Assembly (NCBI GenBank): GCA_035353395.1
Contig: DAOPZL010000045.1
Location: forward strand, 1-22,594
DNA: 22,594 bases
Direction of reading: 5' to 3'
From: UBA1801 sp035353395
GTDB taxonomy: Bacteria; Acidobacteriota; Holophagae; Holophagales; Holophagaceae
The notes below the pieces were generated by a model, which had not been told where the DNA came from, did no database searches, and saw nothing but the letters and a program-made list of their open reading frames with translations. Made by a program: the position numbers and the translations under genes. Positions 6,846 to 13,764 of the stretch are shown piece by piece; positions within the stretch are counted from its first letter, which is position 1; each line of letters begins with the position of its first letter.

Positions 6846-7705
6846 CCGATCAAGCATCCAGACTGCGAGCCCTCGCGCGGGCGGAAATCCCCGAAGCGAC
6901 CCTTTTCGGCTCCCGCGTGATGGCCATCACCTCGGGCAAGGGCGGCGTCGGCAAGACCAACGTCGTCGCCGGCCTGGCCATGTCCCTCGCCGGCGCGGGC
7001 CAGCGCGTGGTGGTGCTGGACGCGGACTTCGGCCTCGCGAACATCGACATCCTGCTGGGCCTCACGCCCTCCTACACCCTCGAGCACGTCCTCCGCGGCG
7101 AGAAGCTGCTGGAGGAGATCCTGGTGGACGGCCCCAGCGGCATCAAGGTGATCCCCGCCTCCAGCGGCATCCAGGAGCTGACCCGCCTGGACGCGGCCTC
7201 GGAGCTGCGGCTGGTGCAGGGCCTGCAGCGGGTTTCCGAGCACCAGGACTGGCTCCTGATCGATACGGCCGCGGGCATCCACGATTCCGTCCTCAAGCTC
7301 CTCATGGCCGCCCAGGAGATCGTCCTCGTCACCACCCCGGAGCCCACCTCCCTGGTGGACGCCTACGCCATGGTGAAGGTGGTGCACCTCAGGGATCCGA
7401 AGAAGCCCATCTGGCTCCTCGTCAACAACGCCCAGAGCGAGGCCGAGGCCGAGGAGACCATCGAGCAGCTCCAGGCCGCCACCCAGCGGTTCCTGGGCCG
7501 CGAACTCCAGGTCCTGGGCCTGATCCCGTCGGATCCCTTCGTCCTCCAGGCCGTCCGCCAGCAGTGCGGGGTCGTGGAAGCCTTCCCACGCTCCCCCGCC
7601 GCCCTCGCCTTCCGGACCATCGCCGGACAGTTGAGGAAGAAAGTGCCCTTACAAAAGGGCGGATTTGCCTCATTCTGGAAGCAGTTGAGCCTAGAGGAGT
7701 CATGA
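6842..7705 (+). CDS. flhG: Flagellar number regulator FlhG (MinD-like ATPase)
   Basis: FlhG (FleN, YlxH) is a MinD/ParA-type ATPase that limits flagellar number, stimulates the GTPase of FlhF and delivers C-ring proteins. The 287-residue protein has the deviant Walker A motif SGKGGVGKT (residues 31-39), the Walker B-like strand VVVLDADFGLANIDILLG, and the switch segment LLIDTAAG. Its first residues MTDQASRLRALA contain the DQAxxLR motif (residues 3-9), known from FlhG studies as the element that activates FlhF. A lysine- and phenylalanine-rich C-terminus may form the membrane-targeting helix. The ATG at 6842 has an excellent GGAGGT site 5-6 bases upstream. Its stop overlaps the fliA start (ATGA), so the two are translationally coupled. 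Confidence 0.95.
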   Translation: MTDQASRLRALARAEIPEATLFGSRVMAITSGKGGVGKTNVVAGLAMSLAGAGQRVVVLDADFGLANIDILLGLTPSYTLEHVLRGEKLLEEILVDGPSGIKVIPASSGIQELTRLDAASELRLVQGLQRVSEHQDWLLIDTAAGIHDSVLKLLMAAQEIVLVTTPEPTSLVDAYAMVKVVHLRDPKKPIWLLVNNAQSEAEAEETIEQLQAATQRFLGRELQVLGLIPSDPFVLQAVRQQCGVVEAFPRSPAALAFRTIAGQLRKKVPLQKGGFASFWKQLSLEES

Positions 7706-8613
7706 GTCCGGTCGTCAAAAAGGACCCGCCCACGTCCAGCAAGACCCCGGGAGCCCCCTCCGTCCCTCCGAAGGCCGGGACGCCCAAGCCCGGCGCGGGT
7801 TCCGTGGCCATGGCCGCCTACAGCAAGATTTCCCGGCTCCCTTCCCCGGCCCCCGGTCCTTCGGCGCCCGAAGTGCCCGACGACCTCCTGGGCGAGGAAC
7901 CCGACTTCCAGGACCAGGAATTCCTGATCACGGAATGCCTTCCCCTCGTCAAGTTCGTGGCCCACCGCATCTCCTCGCGGCTGCCCGCCCACGTCGAGGT
8001 GGACGATCTCATCCACTCCGGCATCCTCGGCCTGATGGACGCCGTCAAGAAGTTCGAGCCGGGGCGCAACGTCAAGTTCAAGACCTACGCGGAACAGCGC
8101 ATCCGAGGCGCCATCCTGGACGGCCTGCGGGACCTGGACTGGGTGCCGCGCAGCCTCCGGCGGAAGAAGAAGGACATCGAGGGCGCCTACCATCTGCTGG
8201 AGCAGCAGTACGGCCGGGCCGCCACCGACGAGGAGGTGGCCGCCTACCTCGGCATGTCCCTGGAGGAACTCAACAAGTCCCTGGACGAACTGAAGGGCGT
8301 GACCCTGGGCACCTTCGTGGACGCCGGCGAGGACGGCGAGGGCGAGAGCCTCATCAGCTTCGTGCCGGACCCGGACGCCGAGGACCCGCAGATCATGCTC
8401 CAGGCCCACGAGCTCCAGATCCTCCTCAAGGACGCCGTGGACAAGCTCCCCACCAAGGAGCGCTTCGTAGTCCAGCTCTACTATTTCGACGAGCTCACCA
8501 TGAAGGAAATCGGCACGTTGTTGAACATCACCGAGAGTCGGGTATCGCAATTGCATACCAAGTCCATGCTCCGCCTCCGGGGCAAACTCAAGGAACGCCG
8601 GATCGAGGGATAA
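7702..8613 (+). CDS. fliA: Flagellar sigma factor sigma-28 (FliA/WhiG type)
   Basis: This RNA polymerase sigma factor should drive late flagellar and chemotaxis genes. Regions 2 to 4 are easily read: LPLVKFVAHRISSRLPAHVE and DLIHSGILGLMDAVKKFEP (2.1-2.2), FKTYAEQRIRGAILDGLRDL with DWVPRSLRRKKK (2.4-3.0, very characteristic of FliA), and the region 4 helix-turn-helix LTMKEIGTLLNITESRVSQL. The 303-residue protein is longer than E. coli FliA (239) because of a Pro/Ser/Lys-rich extension of about 72 residues before region 2. The start is the ATG at 7702 overlapping the flhG stop; an internal Met (about residue 37) is possible but has no better ribosome-binding site. The gene abuts fliM with no gap. 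No anti-sigma factor FlgM is encoded in the window. Confidence 0.94.
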   Translation: MSPVVKKDPPTSSKTPGAPSVPPKAGTPKPGAGSVAMAAYSKISRLPSPAPGPSAPEVPDDLLGEEPDFQDQEFLITECLPLVKFVAHRISSRLPAHVEVDDLIHSGILGLMDAVKKFEPGRNVKFKTYAEQRIRGAILDGLRDLDWVPRSLRRKKKDIEGAYHLLEQQYGRAATDEEVAAYLGMSLEELNKSLDELKGVTLGTFVDAGEDGEGESLISFVPDPDAEDPQIMLQAHELQILLKDAVDKLPTKERFVVQLYYFDELTMKEIGTLLNITESRVSQLHTKSMLRLRGKLKERRIEG

Positions 8614-9633
8614 ATGGCCAAGATCCTCAGCCAGGAAGAAGTCGATGCACTGCTGAAGTCCCATGCCAAGGGGACCAAGGCGCCGGCGCCCGCCCCGGAA
8701 AGACCTGCCCCGTCCGTGCCCGCCCAAAGGGCAAAAAAGGCCCAGATCCAGAAGAAGGTCAGCCTCTACAACTTCCGCCGCCCGGACCGGGTGAGCCGGG
8801 AGCAGATGCGCTCGCTGCACTTCATGCACGACCGTTTCGCCCGCAACTTCTCCAGCTCCCTGTCGGCCTACCTGCGGACCATCACGGAGGTGAACCTGGT
8901 CTCCGTGGAGCAGCTCAGCTACCAGGAGTTCCTGCTCTCCGTGCCGGACCCCACCTGTTTCAACGCCATCAGCATCCGCCCCCTGGAGGGCGCCTTCGCC
9001 CTCGAGGTGAACCCGCAGCTCGTGTTCCCCATCATCGACAAGATGCTGGGCGGCCCCGGCGAGCCCCTGAAGACCATGAGGACGATGACGGACATCGAGC
9101 AGTCCATCTTCGACGGCATCCTCAAGCTCATCCTGGACGACCTCCGCGAGTCCTGGAAGGGCATCATCGACCTGGACTTCAGGATCCAGGCCCGGGAGAC
9201 CAGCCCCCAGCTGATCCAGATCGTGGCCCCCAACGAGGTCGTGCTCCTGGTGGTCTTCGAGGTGAAGATGGGGTCCGTGGTGGGCATGATCAACCTGGCC
9301 ATCCCCTCCATCATCCTGGAGCCCGTGGCCAGCAAGTTCGACCAGGAGATGTACACCGGCTACAAGAAGTCCGTCAACTTCGAGGAGGCGCGCCTCCTCA
9401 TGGAGAGCCTCAAGAAGTGCCCCATGACGGCCTGCGCGGAGATCAGGGGCACCAACCTCCGGCTCTCGGACATCCTCGCCCTGCAGCCGGGGGACATCGT
9501 GCCGCTCTCCAAACGTTTCGACGCCGTCCTGGACCTCACCGTGGACGGCATCCCGCGCTTCCAGGGTTACGTGGCGCTCAACGCGAACCAGAAGCGGGTG
9601 TTCCAACTGACTTCCATGAACCAGGAGGGATGA
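8614..9633 (+). CDS. fliM: Flagellar motor switch protein FliM
   Basis: FliM is the middle C-ring protein that binds phosphorylated CheY and sets rotation direction. The 339-residue length is normal. The N-terminal CheY-binding peptide is present (LSQEEVDALL, residues 5-14), followed by a Pro/Ala/Lys linker and then KVSLYNFRRPDRVSREQMRS, a strong family signature. The CheC-like middle domain includes the MLGGPG turn, and the C-terminal SpoA domain (from about residue 265) ends in the typical FQGYVALNANQKRVFQL. The ATG at 8614 follows the fliA TAA directly, so translation is probably coupled. The FliN-type protein that stacks on it is encoded next. Confidence 0.97.
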   Translation: MAKILSQEEVDALLKSHAKGTKAPAPAPERPAPSVPAQRAKKAQIQKKVSLYNFRRPDRVSREQMRSLHFMHDRFARNFSSSLSAYLRTITEVNLVSVEQLSYQEFLLSVPDPTCFNAISIRPLEGAFALEVNPQLVFPIIDKMLGGPGEPLKTMRTMTDIEQSIFDGILKLILDDLRESWKGIIDLDFRIQARETSPQLIQIVAPNEVVLLVVFEVKMGSVVGMINLAIPSIILEPVASKFDQEMYTGYKKSVNFEEARLLMESLKKCPMTACAEIRGTNLRLSDILALQPGDIVPLSKRFDAVLDLTVDGIPRFQGYVALNANQKRVFQLTSMNQEG

Positions 9634-9634
9634 G

Positions 9635-10594
9635 ATGGATCCCGCGCTCCAGGAAATGAACCAGAAGGTGGGCTCCAGCTTCGCCGAGAGCATGGGGTCC
9701 GTCTTCTCCATGCTGACGGGCCGGGAGTTCTCCATCACGTCCAAGGAAGGCGCCACCCTCGACCACGAGGGCGTCTCCAAGCTCTACTCGGCCGTGACGG
9801 TCTACGTGAAGGCCCAGTACACCAAGGGCATGTCCGGCCCCCTGGTCTTCGCCCTTCCCCTCAAGGAAGGCACCATGCTGGTGGACCTCATGCTGGGGGG
9901 CGACGGCGTCCCCGCGGAGGAGCTGGCGGGCGACTCGAGGGACGCCCTGGCGGAGACCTTCAACCAGATCATGGGCAGCGCCAACCAGACCCTTTCGGAC
10001 CTGGCCGGAGAGACCCTCTCCATCTCCAACGTGGAGATCTTCTCCGACGATTCGTCCAACCCGAAGGCCCTCGAGGAGCTGCTCGGCCCCGGCCCCTTCC
10101 ACGACATGCCCCTGGAGACGACCCAGGAGAGCCTCTCCGCGTCGATCCACATCCTGGTCCCGGACCTCCTGTTCCAGCAGATCAAGCGCAAGCTGGGCTT
10201 CGGCGAGCCGGCCGCCCCGGTCCCCGTCGCGCCCACCCAGGCGATCGCACCCGCGCCCGTGTCCGCGCCGCCTCCCGCGGCCCCTTCCGTCGCCGTGGCG
10301 CTTCCGGTCGCGATGCCCGCCGCCCAGGTGGACACCGGGAACCTGGACCTGCTGCTGGACATCGAACTGCCCGTCATGGTCCGCATGGGCCAGACGGAGA
10401 TGCAGCTCGGGGAGCTCCTGAGGCTCACCCCTGGATCCATCCTCGAACTCAACCGGGCCGCCGACGCCCCCGTCGAACTCCTGGTGAACAGCAAGGTCAT
10501 CGCCAAGGGCGAGGTGGTGGTGGTGGACGGCAACTTCGCCTTCCGGATCACCGAGATCGAGAGTACCGCCGCCCGGATCCGCAGTTTGGGGTGA
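9635..10594 (+). CDS. fliN: Motor switch protein FliN, FliY-type with CheC-like domain
   Basis: The C-terminal part (residues 236-319, NLDLLLDIELPVMVRMGQTE to RITEI) is a standard FliN/SpoA domain, the base of the C-ring. The 319-residue length and the N-terminal domain make this a FliY-like form rather than the short FliN of enterics. Residues 103-110 read DALAETFN, matching the D/S-x3-E-x2-N start of the CheC/FliY CheY-P phosphatase site; the proline usually found about 22 residues after that Asn is Val here. A second such site is not evident. A Pro/Ala-rich linker (about 192-232) joins the domains. The start ATG at 9635 lies one base after the fliM stop with a perfect AGGAGG site. It is the last flagellar gene in view. 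Confidence 0.92.
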   Translation: MDPALQEMNQKVGSSFAESMGSVFSMLTGREFSITSKEGATLDHEGVSKLYSAVTVYVKAQYTKGMSGPLVFALPLKEGTMLVDLMLGGDGVPAEELAGDSRDALAETFNQIMGSANQTLSDLAGETLSISNVEIFSDDSSNPKALEELLGPGPFHDMPLETTQESLSASIHILVPDLLFQQIKRKLGFGEPAAPVPVAPTQAIAPAPVSAPPPAAPSVAVALPVAMPAAQVDTGNLDLLLDIELPVMVRMGQTEMQLGELLRLTPGSILELNRAADAPVELLVNSKVIAKGEVVVVDGNFAFRITEIESTAARIRSLG

Positions 10595-10634
10595 GCCATC
10601 CCAGCCGACCCGGGGGCCTTGGCGTGGGGGCCGC

Positions 10635-11653
10635 TCATGGCGGCAGGCAGGGTGGCTGGCGCGCCCCCGGACTCGCACGGGGTTGGGCATCACAAGGGCC
10701 TTCGTGTCCATGCCCGCAGGCCCCATGGCCGTGCTCCCTCTCGACGATGACGATGCGTCCCTCCTGATAGGTTCCCGCGATCCCGAAGGTCGCAAGCAGG
10801 GTCTCCGGCGTCAGGATGTCGCGGCACGGTCCGAAGGCCACGACCTTGCGGGCCAGAAGCATGGTGAGGTCGTACTCGGCGGCTTCATCGAGGTCGTGGG
10901 TCGCGACGATGATCGACGTGCCTGCCTCTGCCAGGCGCCGGATGTGGCTCCGGTAGGCCTTCCGGGCAGGGGTATCAAGGTTCGCGGCGGGTTCGTCGAG
11001 GAGGATGAGATCGGCCTCCCTGGCAAAGGTCTGGGCCAGGAAGACCTTCTGGCGTTGCCCCCCGGAGAGCGTGTTGAGCGGGGCCTCGGCCAGAGGGGCG
11101 ATTCCCGTCACGCCCATGGCCGATTGCACTGCCTGCTCATCTTCCTTCGCGAGTCGTCCCAGCAGTCCGTGCCGGGCGAAACGGGCCATGCGCACGACGT
11201 CGACGACTCGGAGCGGGAGCATGAAGCTGGAGGGATGGAATTGTCCCAGGTAGGCGACCCGGGCCGGGCAGGCCAAGGGAGGTCCGNNNNNNNNNNNNNN
11301 NNNNNNNNNNNNNNNNNNNNNNNNNNNNNNNNNNNNNNNNNNNNNNNNNNNNNNNNNNNNNNNNNNNNNNNNNNNNNNNNNNNNNNGGGATGGAATTGTC
11401 CCAGGTAGGCGACCCGGGCCGGGCAGGCCAAGGGAGGTCCGCCCAGGATTTCCATCCCCCCGGATACCGGGGGCAGGAGCCCGGCGAGGGTCTTCAGCAG
11501 GGTCGTCTTGCCGGATCCGTTGGATCCCACGAGGGCCAGGATCCGTCCCGGAGCCAGTTCGAATTGGAGACCCTCCAGAACCATCTCGCCGGGATATCCG
11601 ATCGAGAGCGCCTCTGCCTTGACGGTCGCGTGGGCCTTCTTCCCGGAGCTCAT
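10635..11653 (-). CDS. znuC: Zinc-type ABC transporter ATPase ZnuC (split by artefactual gap)
   Basis: This is the ATP-binding subunit of a metal importer. As printed, the gene is interrupted by 100 N and its frame changes across them. Removing the duplicated 55 bases and the Ns (joining 11286 to 11442) gives one clean 287-residue protein. Motifs are Walker A GSNGSGKTT, signature LSGGQRQK, Walker B LILLDEPAANLD and the switch histidine ATHDLDE. The C-terminus is unusual: EREHGHGACGHGHEGPCD is rich in His and Cys, a likely metal-binding tail; E. coli ZnuC also has a His-rich tail, which favours zinc. The ATG (11653) overlaps the permease stop (ATGA). ZnuC against MntB/ScaC-type paralogues is judged from the whole operon. 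The stop lies 40 bases from the convergent fliN stop. Confidence 0.87.
11232..11441. other. Assembly gap with 55-base overlapping contig ends
   Basis: Exactly 100 N (11287-11386) are flanked by identical 55-base sequences, 11232-11286 and 11387-11441. The duplicated piece codes for the ZnuC segment GPPLACPARVAYLGQFHP. Upstream and downstream znuC segments are in different frames as printed but join perfectly when the copies are merged. The Ns are therefore a scaffolding placeholder between contigs that really overlap; no sequence is missing, and 155 bases are surplus. Confidence 0.93.
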
Positions 11654-12495
11654 GGATGCACCCTGGCGGAATGGCTCTGGGACATGTGACGGGCGACGAG
11701 CAGCCCGAAGAACGCGAGAGAAGCCACAAGGGTGATGGATGCACCGGCGGCGAGGTTGAAGTGGTAGCTGGCCAGAAGGCCTGCATATGTCGAAACCGAA
11801 CCGATGAGGGCCGCGAAGGCCATCATGGTGGACAGCTTGCGGGAGAAGAGAGCCGCCGAGGCCGCTGGGGCGAGGAGCATCCCGAAGACGAGCAGCGTCC
11901 CGACCGTTCGGAAGGAGACCACGACCGTCAGGGCGATGAGGAGGAGCATCATCCCGTGGTACCGGCGGGGCGAGTATCCCGAGGTCTGCGCCTGCTCGGG
12001 ACTGAAGCAGAGAAGGAGGAAGGGCCGGCGGAAGATGGCGACGCATCCGGCGATCAAGGCGGTCGACACGACCTGCAGGAGGATCTCGACGCTGCGGATC
12101 CCGAGGATTTCGCCGAACAGGATTCTCACGAGATCGCCTGAAAAGGCGTGGGATCGCGAAACGATCGCCACCCCGAGGGCGAGCATCCCCACGAACAGGA
12201 GCCCGATCGCGGTGTCCGTCGACAGGTTCGAGCGCCGCGTGATGAATCCGATGCCCGCGATCATGGCGAGAGCCCCCACCGCCGCCCCGAGGATGCCAGG
12301 GATCCCCAGGAGCATGGCCATGGCCACGCCGGGAAGAACTCCGTGGGCCAGGGCATCCCCGATGAATGCGAGCCCCCGGAGCACGATGAGGGTGCCGACG
12401 ATGCCGCAGGCAACAGAGACCAGGAAACCAGCCAGCAGGGCATTTGCCATGAACGGGTTCGCCGAGAACGGGACGATGAATGTCTCGAACATCAT
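11650..12495 (-). CDS. znuB: Zinc-type ABC transporter permease ZnuB
   Basis: This 281-residue integral membrane protein belongs to the ABC-3 family, which imports zinc, manganese or iron. Hydrophobic helices run through the whole length, starting with NALLAGFLVSVACGIVGTLIVLRGLAFIGDALAHGVLPG; the GDALAHGVLPGVA segment is a family hallmark. Another is the C-terminal FRTVGTLLVFGMLLAPAASA. The tail HMSQSHSARVHP contains three His but is short. The ATG at 12495 overlaps the znuA stop by four bases and the stop overlaps the znuC start in the same way, so all three are coupled. The family does not by itself separate Zn from Mn transport. Confidence 0.92.
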   Translation of the reverse strand: MMFETFIVPFSANPFMANALLAGFLVSVACGIVGTLIVLRGLAFIGDALAHGVLPGVAMAMLLGIPGILGAAVGALAMIAGIGFITRRSNLSTDTAIGLLFVGMLALGVAIVSRSHAFSGDLVRILFGEILGIRSVEILLQVVSTALIAGCVAIFRRPFLLLCFSPEQAQTSGYSPRRYHGMMLLLIALTVVVSFRTVGTLLVFGMLLAPAASAALFSRKLSTMMAFAALIGSVSTYAGLLASYHFNLAAGASITLVASLAFFGLLVARHMSQSHSARVHP

Positions 12496-13412
12496 TGGAG
12501 GGCCTTGATGAGCGTACCGGAAAGCGCCCGCTCGAAGCTGAAGTAGGAGCCATCCGGTGGCACGGAGTGCGTGGCGAGAGGGACCGTCTTGACTCCGGCC
12601 TCCTTGGCCAAGACTTCTCCGGTCCGGGTTGGCGTCCCGGTTTCCGTGAAGACGACGGACACATGATTCGACCGGATGAGCTTCTTCAATTCCGCCAGGC
12701 CGGCGGCGGAGCTCGCAGCTTCCGAGGTGAGGCTTGGGATCACGGCACCCACGAGCTTGAACCCGTAGCGCTGGGCGAAATACCCCAGGGACTCGTGGCC
12801 TGTGACGAGCTTCCGCTTCTCCCTGGGCAGGACTGCCACGCACCCTTGGATCTCAGCGTCGAGATCGGCCAGCCGCTGATCGAGGTCCGCAGCACGAGTG
12901 GAGAAGTCCGTCCCGAACTCCTGTTTCAGGCTACCGGCCAGGGCGTTCACCACCGACTTGATGGCCACTGGATCCGTCCAGAGATGGGGATCCTTTGCGC
13001 CTGCGGCCTGATCCGGGTCGTCGGAAGGGATCCCTTCCCCGGCCCCTACCGTCCGGATGGTGATGTGGTCGGAGGCCGTGAAGACTTTTGCCCCGGACTT
13101 GCGGGCCTGGTCTAGCGCTTTCTCGAGTCCCCCCTCGAGTCCGAGACCGTTCTCTACCACGAGGTCCGCCCTGGTGAGCGTCTCGATGTCCTGGGCGGAC
13201 GGCTCCCATTCGTGGATGTCCTTGCCGTTTGGGATGAGCGTGGCGACATCGAAAGCATCACCCACCAGGTCCTTCACGACCGATCCGAGCACCGCATAGG
13301 TGACCACGAGGGTCTTCTTCTTCGGCTGTCCAGCCGAGGGCCTGGGCCCGCAGGCAAGCAGGCCGGCGAGAACTGCGACGACCCAAAGAGGAGCTTCCGA
13401 TTGGGATTTCAT
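12492..13412 (-). CDS. znuA: Zinc-type ABC transporter solute-binding lipoprotein ZnuA
   Basis: This 306-residue cluster A-I metal-binding protein starts with a lipoprotein signal (LAGLLAC, Cys21), so it is likely membrane-anchored. Candidate ligands are His67 (DIHEWEPS), His143 (DPHLWTD), His206 (TGHESLGYF) and Glu257 (VVFTETGT). The third ligand is His, as in zinc-binding ZnuA, where manganese-binding PsaA/MntC have Glu; this points to zinc. There is no long His-rich loop between domains, only a short acidic one (PSDDPDQ). The ATG at 13412 was chosen over an upstream Met because it has an AGGGGGG site and places the signal peptide at the N-terminus. It heads the operon, behind an AT-rich operator-like palindrome. 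Confidence 0.9.
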   Translation of the reverse strand: MKSQSEAPLWVVAVLAGLLACGPRPSAGQPKKKTLVVTYAVLGSVVKDLVGDAFDVATLIPNGKDIHEWEPSAQDIETLTRADLVVENGLGLEGGLEKALDQARKSGAKVFTASDHITIRTVGAGEGIPSDDPDQAAGAKDPHLWTDPVAIKSVVNALAGSLKQEFGTDFSTRAADLDQRLADLDAEIQGCVAVLPREKRKLVTGHESLGYFAQRYGFKLVGAVIPSLTSEAASSAAGLAELKKLIRSNHVSVVFTETGTPTRTGEVLAKEAGVKTVPLATHSVPPDGSYFSFERALSGTLIKALQ

Positions 13413-13473
13413 GATTCCCCCCTGATGTTGGATGACCTGCCATGCCCGTGAGAGGCACCTTTGATGGAAAAGT

Positions 13474-13504
13474 ATCACTAATAAAAATTATTTTCATTAG
13501 TGAT
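13474..13504 (-). promoter_or_regulatory. Fur-family-like operator of the znu operon
   Basis: Arms ATCACTAAT (13474-13482) and ATTAGTGAT (13496-13504) are perfect inverted repeats around a 13-base A/T-rich centre, about 60-90 bases before the znuA ATG. The core on the minus strand, TGAAAAT-A-ATTTTTA, fits the 7-1-7 layout of Fur-superfamily boxes (half-site TGAAAAT, with one mismatch in the second half). Placed before a zinc-type importer, a zinc-responsive Fur homologue (Zur) is the natural candidate. The palindrome is seen; the regulator is inferred, and none is encoded nearby. Confidence 0.55.
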
Positions 13505-13764
13505 TTTGTTCTAATTTCTCTTGAGGCAAGACTATCCCCCCAAGGACATCCCCTGGAGGTGGATCACGCGGATCGAGCAGGTGATCGCGGATGAGGTGGA
13601 GGCTGTCCCCTCCGAAATGATGGAACCGTGGGCGAGGCAAACCGCATCCCGCGTCCTGCTCGCCTCCGATGGAGATGTAAATATGGATAAATAAGATGAT
13701 AAAAAAAATGGTATAGCAAAACGAAGACGAGGTATATGATCTGAACCACTTCAGGAACCCCCCA
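13505..13764. other. Divergent intergenic region with an unassigned 57-codon open frame
   Basis: This space separates znuA (-) from the first GntR gene (+). Its middle is GC-rich and holds a + strand open frame at 13521-13694, TTG-initiated with no good ribosome-binding site, reading DYPPKDIPWRWITRIEQVIA and onward. Its codon endings look coding-like, yet I recognise no family and the opposite strand is also open. It may be a gene remnant or chance. The last 80 bases turn sharply AT-rich and should hold the GntR promoter. Confidence 0.3.
13710..13740 (+). promoter_or_regulatory. GntR promoter region with GGTATA direct repeats
   Basis: GGTATA occurs at 13710-13715 and 13731-13736, 21 bases apart, two helical turns, so both lie on one face of the DNA. 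The second copy overlaps a good -10 box, TATGAT (13735-13740), 24 bases before the GTG start of the first GntR gene; no convincing -35 box is seen. Repeats of this type would suit an autoregulatory site. Function is inferred. Confidence 0.35.

Noticed and set aside
7363..9780. 805-codon minus-strand frame across flhG, fliA, fliM
   Set aside because: It is a shadow of three well-supported flagellar genes, with low-complexity His/Val/Glu-rich translation and no family resemblance.
10630..10655. Bidirectional terminator between fliN and znuC
   Set aside because: A short GCCGC-GCGGC hairpin exists but with five base pairs and no T-run; it also lies across the znuC stop, so support is too weak.
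11287..11386. Frameshift or insertion sequence splitting znuC
   Set aside because: The identical 55-base flanks and exactly 100 N show a scaffolding artefact, not a mobile element or pseudogene.
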